Below are positions 11,600 through 21,792 of a DNA stretch of 64,000 nucleotides, piece after piece. The DNA comes from Ziziphus jujuba (Eukaryota > Streptophyta > Magnoliopsida > Rosales > Rhamnaceae), in NCBI RefSeq assembly GCF_031755915.1, contig NC_083388.1, positions 1,867,501 through 1,931,500 of the forward strand. The letters run 5' to 3'. The position numbers and the translations under genes were made by a program. The notes beneath the pieces are model-generated. The model made no database searches and was not told the DNA's origin. It saw only the letters and a program-made list of their open reading frames with translations. The first letter of the stretch is position 1. Every line of letters begins with the position of its first letter.

Positions 11600-12280
11600 G
11601 ATAATCGATCACAGTAACGGTTTTCTCTCGGACTTCTTTGTTTGTTCTTGGCTGATTATCGATAATCGATCGCAATGAGGTCAAGAAGAAGAAAGAAATA
11701 GAGGAACGGAGTATGGAAAACAGGGGAAGATTAGAGAGAGAGAAAGAGAGAGAGACAGAGAGAGATCAAACTAAAAGTGCACAAATAATAGACAACGCTC
11801 TGGAATACCAAGTAACCAAGTAACACCGATCGATCACAACCAGTTTTCTCTCTGATTTCTTTTTTGTTCCTCGCTGATGAAGAACAATGAGGTCAACAAG
11901 AAGAAAAGAAAGACAGAGAGAGATTCCAGATTATAGAAAACAGGGGAAGATTAGAGAGAGATCAAATCAAACTGGAATTGCAAGTAACAAACAACCATCT
12001 GAATGCCAAGTAGCTAACTAACCGTCGATCACACTTGGTTTTCTCTCTAATTTCTTTGTTTGTTCTTGGCTTATGAAGAACAACGAGATCAAGAAGAAAG
12101 AGAGAGAGAAAGAGAGAGAGACGGAGTATAGAAAACAAGGGAAGTTTAGAGAGAGATAAAAGTAAAATTGCAAGTAACAAAAAACTCTCTGAATACCAAC
12201 TAATCGATAATCGATCACAAACAGATTTCTCTCTAATTTCTTTGTTTGTTCTTCGCAGTTGAAGAACAATGAGGTCAAGA

Positions 12281-12317
<37 letters not shown>

Positions 12318-12370
12318 AGAGTGAAAGAGAGTACAGAAAACAGGGGAAGTAAATTACACTCTCTGAATGC
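11600..12370 (-). repeat. Leader-like tandem array A (four copies, about 190-220 bp)
   Basis: Four imperfect copies follow one another. Each has TTTGTTTGTTCTTGGCTG or a close variant (near 11637, 11857, 12055, 12241), a run like GAAGAACAATGAGGTCAAG, a GA-rich tract, and GAAAACAGGGGAAG (near 11716, 11937, 12131, 12337). Copies also share TCGATCACA and CTCTGAATGCC-type ends. On the gene strand the GA tracts become CT-rich patches ending just upstream of the zinc-finger ATG, which suggests reiterated promoter/5'-leader DNA. The same family recurs at 49100-49835 upstream of another minus-strand gene. Confidence 0.85.
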
Positions 12371-12784
12371 CTAACATATACACGCACACACCGAAGCCAG
12401 AATATACAGGTGCGGTGATCAATAGAGACAAAAAGTTGCTTTTTTTAATTATTAGCATATTAATTATATTGTCTCTTTTTGGTTTACTGATTTATTTATT
12501 TATCTTCTTCAAACTGAAAGTTTGATGCAATCGTTGTTTTGGATAATTAATTCTTCGTAGTTCAATATGTGGCCCATTCTTAAATTGTGGCCACAATTTT
12601 TCTTCCTCTTCGAATTTTTTTTTTTTTTCATTTTCGGCGGAGGCCTTTGATCTATTTATAGTATTAATTGTTAATCCAATAATTGATTTGTTTTTTAATT
12701 ATTGGGTGAATTAGAACCCAAAACCTCACGTATAAAAAGGTTTTCCACATTCCACAGTGGAAAAAAAATCATCGAAGTACTAAG

Positions 12785-13262
12785 CCATTTCTCTAATATA
12801 CTCAAAATTGGAAGAATAAAAGATTGTCTTACAATTGTACTGTTGTAACTGTATCTGATTATGGATAATTAGGGTCATAAAGCCTGGCTTCTGATTATGG
12901 ATAATTAGGATCATAAAGCATGGTTTCAGAAAAAAAATGAGGGAAACAAAAATTTATGCAATATGTTTCTGTGAGACTCTGAGAAAAAGATTGGAGTATA
13001 ATAAGTAATGTAAGAAAGAAAAAATAATTCAATTGTAATATGGCATTACTATATAAAATTTTCATTCTATTCATGTCTTTTTTTTTTTTTTTTTTTTTTT
13101 TGTTTTTGGTGGCTAATCATTCCATTCATGTTAAAGACAAAAACAAAAACAAATTGTTATCTTTTAAAACAAGGAAATTTATTTTTTATTTTTTTAAAAA
13201 AGGTTGATCCAACAAAAGACTAATTAAGGGGTTCATTAGATTAAGAAGAAAAGGGATTGACC
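12785..13262. other. Left edge of the F-box segmental array
   Basis: The stretch with ACTGTATCTGATTATGG, CATAAAGCATGG and TTTCTGTGAGACT matches the F-box spacer at about 46760-47010 (and in part 17690-17790, 23630-23720, 27390-27490). It carries a short tandem duplication of a GATTATGGATAATTAGG block at about 12857-12925. This marks where the duplicated F-box units begin, about 400 bp beyond array A. Confidence 0.65.
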
Positions 13263-14860
13263 ATATAAAGCCCATTATAAGTTGTAAAAAGGCTTTTCAC
13301 GAAAGGAGCCATTACTTCTGTTTGATCCGAGTCATCAAAGCTTTTTGTAAGATTATTATTTTTAAGCTTATTGTCTTAGCTTTCATATACATATTATTAT
13401 TTTTTGTCAAAATTAACATAAAAAGATCTATTCACCCCTCTATCAATGTTTTCGTAAACAAATCTAGTAATAGAGTTAATTATTCCTCAAGCAGAAGAAG
13501 GTTCGAGAAATTATGAAAGGAATGATAATGATGGTTGATTACGAATATCTGCATCCATTCTACACTTCTACCACTCTTCTTATGTAAATATTATCATCAC
13601 ACTCATTAGTGGGCTTTGAAATATATATCCAATGTATTTGAGCATCGAAATTATACAGAACGATTGAATTTTGTACATAATGATATTGTCATCATCATCC
13701 AAATTCTTTCACTAGAAAAATCAAACCACATCATGAATTTTGAACGAGTTGGATATTTCCTTAATTGTATCAAATAGAAAGCTCTAATAAAATATGTTTG
13801 CCACCCATAATAACCGCAAAGAAATAAAATTCAATTTTCTTTTTATCTGAAAATAAAAACCTTTATCTTAGCCTAAGAATGAGCTTTTGTATCCATGATA
13901 TGGGTATTTGTATTGTTGCAGCACAAATAGGCCTGCATGTAAATAAAGCTAGGATGGATGGCGATTACACATACCAAAGTGATGTAAGAGCATTTTTAAG
14001 GAACTTTTTATCTATTTTATATATATATTTTTTTGTTGTAAAGAGTTAAGTTTCTAAAAATATGCTTTAATTTATTTTTTATTTTAAAATTAAAATAAAA
14101 AAAATAAATTTAGTTTTTCAAATGTAAAGATTCAAATCCATTTTTTATATGTTGAATATCATATAATTTAATTTAATATGAGTAAATTCTCAAATTACTT
14201 TCATATTTTAATTATTCATTTCTAACTTTTTATCTTTTAGATATTAATAATTGAGAGGAAATTCAAGTAAAAAATAAGAGAAGGGAAACATATCAATAAA
14301 TGTTTGTAGGAAAAAAAAAATGAAAAGTACCATATGAAGAACATTATTGGAAGACTTTTTAAATTTTTTAACTTTTTATATTAAAAAATGCTTTTTATCA
14401 TTAAAAAGTGTTTTTTATTTTAATGAACTCTTTTGGAAATGTTAAGTTTGATGGCATAAACACAAGCAATGTGTAGCAAGCAAAAACAGATTGCTACTTC
14501 GGCATAAAACCAATACACGCATAGATTCTATGAAAAATCGTAGAAAGGAAACAATAATTCTCCCCATATGTCTAACCAGCTACACTCCAGAAAACCTGAC
14601 CACAACTTATCTGCATACTTAAGTTGAATATCTAAATTGAAACAAAGATGCAAACTGAAGCAAATAATATATATATTAATATTGATCATGGCAATTATAA
14701 TGCTAACAATCGATACTATCCATAATTAATTTTCAAAAATTTAACTAAAATACGTTAAATACAAAAATATAAAAACAAATAAATATTCACTACACAATAA
14801 TTGGATACAGGAAAAAAAAAAAAAAGTAAATAAAAGGAAAGATAGATTAGGAAATTTAAG
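13263..14860. repeat. Segmental duplicate of 37021-38650
   Basis: Beginning at CCCATTATAAGTTGTAAAAAGG, this stretch aligns along its length with 37021 onward. It includes the old F-box relic, the CACAAACAATGTGTAGCAAGC-type segment near 14460, and the AT-microsatellite site near 14665 (short here, (AT)43 in the other copy). Divergence is higher than between the F-box spacers, so this is an older duplication. Confidence 0.75.
13540..13860 (-). pseudogene. Old F-box gene relic (middle part)
   Basis: Against the intact F-box genes, the minus strand aligns over the region around the WFDF and FYWIQSR segments (AAATCAAACCACATCATGAA, then TTGTATCAAATAGAAAGCTC). Many substitutions and indels have destroyed the frame. 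A sister relic lies at about 37300-37620. Both ends of the gene are missing. Confidence 0.65.
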
Positions 14861-14864
14861 AATT

Positions 14865-15125
14865 AGTATGTGTCTTCTCCATCTAAAAGCAATCAACTTT
14901 CAGAATAACTAAATGAACGATTCAAATTTTCATCAACACTTGGGTCCATCAAGATGGGTATCAAGATATTTCATATTTTGCTTCTTAGAATCATATAAAC
15001 CAAATCGAAAATAGAGTTCAAAATCAGTTGTGCACGATCCGCTTGATTTTCTCTCCCATACCACCTCACCACCAGTACTAGTTAATTCTTCGTCATCCAC
15101 GAATCAGTTGTGCACGATCCGCTTT
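14865..15125 (-). pseudogene. F-box gene C-terminal fragment
   Basis: The minus strand matches the last ~90 codons of the F-box genes (stop-proximal TY end, YDSKKQNM segment). It is scrambled internally: a CAGTTGTGCACGATCCGCT block occurs twice (about 15027 and 15105), showing a small duplication/deletion. The fragment then runs directly into F-box spacer sequence (ATGCTTTATTTGGATTATCC). Confidence 0.75.
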
Positions 15126-15666
15126 AATAATGTCATGCTTTATTTGGATTATCCATCTATATTACTTACTGCTCACAAAAAAAATATACAATTATTTTAA
15201 ATGTAAGAAGGAGAAATAATAACGTGTACTTGTACCGACACCCATGCATTACCATACCCAAAATTTAATGCTTCATGCAAATATATATTTACTAATTAAC
15301 TACTAAAATTAAATATCTCAATTGAAATAATTGAAAATGGGGATGTTAAATTTTTAAAACCAAAATGAAAGCTAAGGCACTCGAATGAAATTGAGGATGA
15401 ATTAGAGAGTAAAAAAAATATTGTTATTCCTGGTCTAAATTATATAAAGAATCCTTATAATCATGGGATTGATATACTATATATATATATATGCAATATA
15501 TATTTTAATATCGATCATGACGTTTACAATGCTAACAATTAATACTATCCATTATTAATTCTCAAAAATTTAAATAAGTAAAATTGAAAAATATAAAAAC
15601 AAATAAATATTCAGGACAAAACAATTTGATAGAGAAAAAATTAAAAAAATATAAAAGGAAGGAGAA

Positions 15667-16902
15667 TTAATATGTGTCTCCTTCACCGAAAAACAATAAA
15701 CTTTCTGAATAACTAAATGAACAATTCAAAAATTCATCCAAACTAGGGTCTCCATCAAGATGGGTATCAAGATGTCTCATATTCTGTTTCTTAGAATCAT
15801 ATACACCAAATCGAAAATAAAGCTCAAAATCATCAAGGCGACAATACTTGTAAAGTAAAATTTCACCATTCAATCCAGTGGTTAAAGGCCAAGCAAGTTG
15901 GTATGGTATTACCACAGATGATTGTCTCTCCCATACCACCTCACTAGTGCTACTTAATTTCTTCATCATCCATGTATCAATTGTGCACGGTCCGCTTTGA
16001 AATATATCTCGGCGTTGTCTAGCATCAGAAATATACAGAACAAGTGAATTTTTGAAATAGCCGATGGACATAACACTTTCATTATCATCATCTATTGGCA
16101 ACTTTGTTTTCCAAATTCTTTCATTACAAAAATCAAACCACATTAAGAATCTTGAACAAGCTGGATGTTCCCTAGATTGTATCCAATAAAAAACTCCACT
16201 GAAATATGTTCGGCAGCCATGGTAGCCACTAGGAAATAGAGATGGATGGTCGTTCCCTTGTATATTCCCATCTATCCCTTTCCATGAATTAGTCTTGAGA
16301 GAGTAAAGTTTATAGTTGATAACTTCTTGCTTGCTTAATAATTCTAAGAGGGAAATGTGAAACACCTTGTAATCATTAGTTTGTCTATCAAAACCAAATG
16401 CAGAAACATAATAACGAACGGCAATCACGTCTCGGTATTGAAGGTGGTGCCTGGTGTCTGGAAGCTTCTTCAATTTCCTAATTGAAGGGTTCCAGATATA
16501 TGTAGAGGGATATAGGATGCTAATTGTGAACAATTTGCGTCTCACGCAAAGCAAACCATCACATGAACCAATTAAACGAAATTTCATGGGGATTGGAAAT
16601 TTCAGTCTTTCTTTAAAATCAAAACCTTGATTGAAGCGTGAGATTTGGCATCCCAAATGATGAATTAAATATCCTTTATGATTGTTGGCACACCAATCAG
16701 CATGCATGGAAATAAATCTATGATGGCTGATAATTACATACCAGGTTTTGCATACGGATCTAAGTCGGATAATATTTTTCACCGAAAGTCTGCAAAAGAT
16801 ATCTTCTAGGAGCTCTCTTGGTAAATCACAAAAACTTCCATAGATTTTATTCTTCTGCTTTCTTCTAAAAAGATTAATTGGGCAGAATGATAAACACACC
16901 AT
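15667..16902 (-). CDS. F-box protein with F-box-associated domain (copy 1, intact)
   Basis: Substrate receptor of an SCF ubiquitin ligase, similar to the CPR1/CPR30 class. Single exon, 411 residues from ATG at 16902. The frame is open six codons further to a TTG, but no upstream ATG exists, so this ATG was chosen. The F-box is near the N-terminus (CDLPRELLEDIFCRLSVKNI then RLRSVCKTWYVII), binding SKP1. After it comes the FBA-type region with LIGSCDGLLCVR, YIWNPSIRKLKKLP, VSAFGFD, INYKLYSLKTNSW, YFSGVFYWIQSR, MSIGYFKNSLVLY and TIDTWMMKKL. Its nearest relative here is the copy at 44773. A patch near the C-terminus (LSSTS...YQLAW, one Gly deleted) instead resembles the deletion pseudogene at 38654. 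Substrate unknown. Confidence 0.9.
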   Translation of the reverse strand: MVCLSFCPINLFRRKQKNKIYGSFCDLPRELLEDIFCRLSVKNIIRLRSVCKTWYVIISHHRFISMHADWCANNHKGYLIHHLGCQISRFNQGFDFKERLKFPIPMKFRLIGSCDGLLCVRRKLFTISILYPSTYIWNPSIRKLKKLPDTRHHLQYRDVIAVRYYVSAFGFDRQTNDYKVFHISLLELLSKQEVINYKLYSLKTNSWKGIDGNIQGNDHPSLFPSGYHGCRTYFSGVFYWIQSREHPACSRFLMWFDFCNERIWKTKLPIDDDNESVMSIGYFKNSLVLYISDARQRRDIFQSGPCTIDTWMMKKLSSTSEVVWERQSSVVIPYQLAWPLTTGLNGEILLYKYCRLDDFELYFRFGVYDSKKQNMRHLDTHLDGDPSLDEFLNCSFSYSESLLFFGEGDTY

Positions 16903-17282
16903 TGGAGTATAGATAATCAAAAAGGAGTTATTTTAGATGGAAATTGTGTTTAGGCACACCATGAACAAAATTAAGTGGAACAACAAGGAAGCAAATGTTG
17001 ACGAATTACCTAATTGGCACGAAATACAAATATTTATTTTCTTAAAACTCTTATTTGGATCAGTGTCAAGCACATGATCACATCTTTATTATCGTCTTAT
17101 CCTATCAAAGACTAAGATATTTGTTATTGGTATATTCCGTCATGTATAGAGATATTTGACCATGATTTGATCTGTGATAAATATCATAGTTTTTCATTTG
17201 TTAAATATTTGTCAAATAAAAGGTTAAGTGTTGATATTTAACAACATTACTCTTACTAAGGGCCTTACGTACTAAAAAATGA

Positions 17283-17412
17283 GCCCTCCTCGGACAGCTC
17301 AGCTGGCATAATAACCACTAATGATTCTCCAAGTAGTGGGTTTAAAGCGGCCTGGCGATGTAATCCACCTCGCTAACTTATCAAAAATAATAAAATAATG
17401 ATAATAATAATG
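17283..17412 (+). mobile_element. tRNA-derived SINE (family 1), copy 1
   Basis: A pol III A-box-like AGCTCAGCTGGCATAA at about 17295 is followed about 40 bases later by a B-box-like GGGTTTAAAGC, and the element ends in an A/T-rich (TAA/TGA) tail. A short direct repeat AATGAG borders it (about 17278-17283 and 17413-17418). The same element stands at the same place upstream of the other F-box copies, so it was inserted before the duplications. Confidence 0.6.
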
Positions 17413-17799
17413 AATGAGAAAATATACTAGTTCTTAAATCCGAACGTATGTTCGACCCATTATCACATTACATAACTTGAAATGTCTTAAAGGCATATAT
17501 ATTTATAAGAGCACAATCAAAACAAAAAGTTCCATCAAACTAGATGACCATTATGAGTAACTTCCAAAAAATTTAACATCCACCTGGTTGGCAAAAGACT
17601 TTCCTCTAGGGAAGAAGCTACCACATTCTACGGTTGGAAACATCATTAAATTATTTATTCATTTCTCTAATATACCCAAAATTAGAAAATGAAATGATTG
17701 TATTACAATTATACAGTTATAATTGTATTTGATTATGGAAATTAGGATCATAAAGCATGTTTTCAAAAGAAAAAGAAGGAAACAAAAAAATCCATGCAA

Positions 17800-18165
17800 T
17801 TTGTGCACGGTCCGCTTTGAAATATACTTCGCTGTTGTCTAGTTTGGATGGAAATATATCGAGGATGGGTGATAATTTCATACCATATTTTACATACAGA
17901 TCTAAGTTGGAAAATATTTTCACAGGAAATTTGCAAATAGATATCTGCTAGAATCTCTTTTTTTTTTTTTTTTTTTTAATAATTAACGGCATCGTCGGTT
18001 TGCTACAGGTTCGAATCTGGACAGGAGAAGATAAGCAAGTATGGTCTTTGTCAACTCAGCTAATTGCATCCTTTACTAGAATCTCTCTTGGTAAATCACA
18101 AAACTTTCCGTAAATTTTATTCTTCTACTTTCTTCTAAAGAAAGTAATTACTAATGGAGTATATA
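17800..18165 (-). pseudogene. Internally deleted F-box pseudogene, copy 1 (SINE-interrupted)
   Basis: On the minus strand the N-terminal F-box part (ending at the HRF-ISIHA region) is fused directly to RQRR-VFQSG-type C-terminal sequence, missing about 226 codons between. Here the C-terminal end stops at 17800 and a SINE interrupts the N-terminal part at 17959-18075. The same junction occurs at about 27525 and 39000. Confidence 0.75.
17959..18075 (-). mobile_element. tRNA-derived SINE (family 2) with 11-bp target duplication
   Basis: The 117-bp insertion is flanked by the identical 11-mer CTAGAATCTCT (17948-17958 and 18076-18086). On the minus strand it carries an A-box-like TAGCTGAGTTGACAAAGAC, a B-box-like AGATTCGAACCTG, and a terminal poly-A (poly-T on the plus strand), which is SINE architecture. 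The paralogous site at about 27670 lacks the insertion. Confidence 0.8.
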
Positions 18166-18191
18166 TGATTGAAAAGGAGTTATATTCAGTG

Positions 18192-19050
18192 AAGCAAATA
18201 TCGACGACACTGGCGAAAAGTCACCGTATTTGTTGGTTGTCGACCACCTCCGACACCAAAAGGGGGGGGGGGGGGGGGAAGAGTTTCTGTCATGGGTGTC
18301 ACCGGAATGTCGCCGGATTCGATGGGTTTCGTCTGAAAACACAGGAGTCGGTTGGGATTTCGTTTTTTGGGTGGATATGGTGGAAATTCCGGTGGAGAAG
18401 TCGGCAAAAAATCGTCGAGTTTCGATGGATTTTTTTGGGAGATGTCTGCGGTTGTGATGTGGGTTGGTTGTGATCTAGTAGAGAAGAGAGGGAGGAAGAA
18501 GACGAAAGGAAGAGAGGAAGAAGAAGAAAGGATAAGAAAGAAATTTCCACGTGGGGGGGGAAGGAAAGAGAAAGATAAAAAAATTAAATAAATAAAATAT
18601 GATAATATTTTATAATAAAATAATATAAAATAATAATATGATAATATTATATTATATAAAGGATAATACATTATTTTTTTATATGTAGTATTTTAATATA
18701 CATTTTTTTATTTTTTTTATTTTAGTGTTTAATTTAATTTTATTTATTTTTTTAATAAATTTGATTTTATCTATTTAAAAATAAATAAATAACATTGTTA
18801 GTTTTTTTGTTTATATTATATAAAATTTTAGTATATATGCTTAAATGGATAAGTATTTTATTATATTTTATTATTATTGTATTCTAATTATTGAATTTTT
18901 ATATTATTTTATTATATTAATTATTTTATATCTTCAAATTTGTATTCTAAATTAAAAATTTATATTTTCCGTAACCTTATCGATATTTCCATCGATATCG
19001 ATATTTTCATCGATATTTTTGTAAATTCATATTTTTGATATTTTCATCGA
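18192..19050. mobile_element. Unclassified insertion with GC-rich head and TCGATATTT repeats
   Basis: Compared with the paralogous spacer at about 27855-27890, this unit has roughly 860 extra bases between GAAGCAAATATCGAC and AATGGCATGAAAC. The left 400 bases are unusually GC-rich with a run of 17 G (18262-18278) and open frames on both strands; then come 350 very AT-rich bases; the right end repeats TCGATATTTTCATCG. No clear terminal repeats or gene were found, so the class is open. Confidence 0.5.
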
Positions 19051-19252
19051 ATGGCATGAAACAAAATTATTTATTTTTTTAAAACTCTTTTCGGATTAGT
19101 GTCAAACACATGGTCACATCTTTACCATGGTCTTATTCCATCAAAGACTAAGATGGCTAGTTTTTCGATATAGGCATTAATCCGGTTCCTCATGCTAAGA
19201 TTTTGACAATGAATTGGGATAAATATTATATTGTCCATTGTATTTGATCAAG

Positions 19253-19380
19253 GGAAAATTTTCTAATACTCACGGAGTCCCCAGGACTCAGTATTCCTTT
19301 CCTTATATGCTTGACACGTGTATAACCTTGCCAGGTTTTATTCCATGTCATAAACGGCTCTTTTCTTCTCCGTATGTAAG

Positions 19381-19412
<32 letters not shown>

Positions 19413-19966
19413 ACCGTTTTCCTTGGTTTTGAGAGCCTTCTCCTTCTCCTTCTCCTGCTCAAACACAATTAGTTCTACTTCAGCAATCTTCAAACTCAAA
19501 AATCAAGCATAGATTTTGTCAAAAAAAGAAAAAAGGAAAAAAGTTAAGATTGCTCGATTGTAGAGGTCAGAGTTGGGTGCCGATTTGATCAAATTGGGTC
19601 ATCAAATTGACGATTTTGTCACAAAAAATAAAAAATAAAAAAAATACTGCAACTCTAATTTTCTGGTTTGCCTCAAATTACGAGCAACCATATCACCCAT
19701 AAATTATTACACCTCTGTGCTTTTTGCACCAAAGAATCGTTAGCTTACATAAAAAGACTATCCGAAATTATTTAATATTTTCTTTACCCATCTGATTACA
19801 TACCCCAAAATTTACTAAAAAGATTTACATATTCCAATGAAAAAAATAATAATAATAATAGATCTTAGATCACAAAAGAATTTTCGATTTTAAAGGTCCA
19901 AATCACAATTTTACGGCAAACCCGTAAAAAATCCTGCAACACAATAATGGTACTCTCACCAAAAGC

Positions 19967-20007
<41 letters not shown>

Positions 20008-20391
20008 AACAACTTGCAATCGGAGGCTTTTTCCCTTTTCTCTATTCTCTTCCCCACCTCAACTTCATCCACATAAGCTTTTTTATTTACCTTGACTTCA
20101 TCCACATAAACATCTTATTTTCCTTGACAATTTTTTTTTTTTTTTTTTTTGGGTCAGAGTCTGAAATTTCAAAGGTTAGAACTTATTTATTTATTTATTT
20201 ACTTTTTTTTTTTTTGGATGAGTTTGAAATTGCAAAGGTTAGAATCCGTGCTTTATAAAAGGAGAAGGCGCGAAAATAGAAAAGAAGAAAAAAAGAGCCG
20301 TTCATGATCTGGATTAAATTTAATACACATTTCAAATATTGAATAGGAATACTCAGCTGTGAGAACTCCTGAAGTATTAGAAATTTCTTCC
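19253..20391. mobile_element. Non-autonomous TIR DNA transposon, copy 1 (1.14 kb)
   Basis: Long imperfect terminal inverted repeats: the left end reads GGAAAATTTTCTAATACTC and continues through TTGACACGTGTATAA to AAACGGCTCTTTTCTTC; the right end is its inverse, about 115 bases. It sits in a GATC(C)AAG / GATACAAG site, matching an 8-bp target duplication with one base lost on the left. Paralogous spacers at 23964 and 39362 have the empty site. The 8-bp duplication suggests hAT, though Mutator is not excluded. It has no transposase frame and contains (CT)18 at 19971-20006. Confidence 0.75.
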
Positions 20392-20399
20392 GATACAAG

Positions 20400-20796
20400 A
20401 CGCCACAAATCATATGGATAACTATTTGAAACTTTCCTATACTTATCAACCACTTAATGTACCAATAAATAGTTAAGATGATTTATCTAAAAATATTTGT
20501 TAAATATCTTAGTATTTGTTAATGTTAATAATTTAACAGCACTACTCTTACCTAAGGCCTTAAGTAATAAAAATTAAGTTCCTCTAAATAGTCAATTTGA
20601 CAATTTTTTGAAGCCAAACATCTTTTTCATAGCTTTAATATATTTTTTAAATTGAAAAATTAAAATAAAAAGTGAGATTTAGCTCTTTAAATATAGATAG
20701 CCAAACCTATTTTCTATGTAAAATTTTTTAATGTATGTATTTATTACACCGATATTTTGTATACACAGTTAATATAATTTATTTGATTTCATATAT

Positions 20797-20829
<33 letters not shown>

Positions 20830-21785
20830 TATATATTTACATATATATTTATATATAAAGAGAAGCCATTGATGAAAGAAACAAAAGAAAAGTGAATCTT
20901 AATTATTTATTATAAAATAAGAAATTAGAAAGTGTGATAAAGAGCAACATTGGAGTTGATAAAAATCAGATTTTTTATTTGATATAATTTTTCAAAATAT
21001 TTTTTTTATTTTAAAAATTATGTCTCTTTAAAACAAAGAATTCCATTATAGCTGCTCCTAATAGGAATGTGTGTGTGCCATGTAAATACGTTGTTCAGTT
21101 GTTGTGGTATGGGAAGCAAACAGCCAAGTCAATTTTTATTTTGGTAAAAAACAGCCCAGAATTAGTTAAATAATTATATGACGAATGGGGTGCATATTGT
21201 TCATGCGTCTTAAGTCTGCTAGACTGATTGGAATTCTAATAAAGTTTGTCACTGATGAAAACATAACTATTTTAGGGAAGGGGCATTTAGACTCATAATA
21301 GTATCATGCTTTATTTGGATTATCCATCAATATTACTTACATCTATATTACTTACTGCTCACAAAAAAATATACATACCCAAAATTTAATGCTCCATGCA
21401 AATATATATTTACTAATTAATTATTAAAATTAAATATCTCAATTGAAATAATTGAAAATGAAGTGTTAAATTTATAAAACCAAAATGAAAACTGAGGCAC
21501 TCAAGAAATTGAGGATGAATTAGAGACTAAAAAATTTTGTTATACCTGATCTCAATTATAAAGAATCCTTATAATCATGGAATTGATATACTATATATGT
21601 ATGCAATATATATTTTAATATCGATCATGGCATTTACAATGCTAACAAATAATACTATTCATTATTAATTCTCAAAAGTTTAAATAAGTTAAATAGAAAG
21701 ATATAAAAACAAACAAATATTCAGTACACAATTACTAGATAGAGAAAAAATAAAAATATATAAAAGGAAGGAGAATTCAAAAAAT
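20400..21785. repeat. F-box unit spacer (copy 1)
   Basis: From CCACTTAATGTACCAATAAA to the next F-box stop codon this spacer aligns with 24000-25410, 30095-31470, 39415-40001 and 43590-44760. Recurrent landmarks are GAGAAGCCATTGATGAAAG, GTGCCATGTAAATACGTTG and GGATTATCCATC. It includes an (AT)n/(CA)n site near 20795. No gene is seen. Confidence 0.8.
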
Positions 21786-21792
21786 TTAAGAA

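Noticed and set aside
11600..12370. Regular repeat-spacer pattern that might suggest a CRISPR array
   Set aside because: Units are long, imperfect and contiguous with no unique spacers, and the genome is a plant's.
11962..12387. Minus-strand frame rich in Leu/Ser with repeated TNKEIREK peptides
   Set aside because: The peptide repeats follow the DNA units of array A, change frame between units, and are driven by CT runs. The same applies to 49284-49864.
16903..16920. F-box frame extended six codons to a TTG start
   Set aside because: Plant genes start at AUG almost always, and an ATG is available at 16902. The equivalent extensions at 26675 and 46029, and TTG at 48931, were dropped for the same reason.
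17290..17360. Possible tRNA gene (A and B box motifs)
   Set aside because: It does not fold into a cloverleaf by eye, has no clear anticodon arm and ends in an A/T-rich tail at several duplicated sites; a SINE explains it better.
18186..18671. Pro/Ser-rich 161-codon minus-strand frame
   Set aside because: It spans the G17 run and the GC-rich head of the insertion, overlaps open frames on the other strand, and has no recognisable domain.
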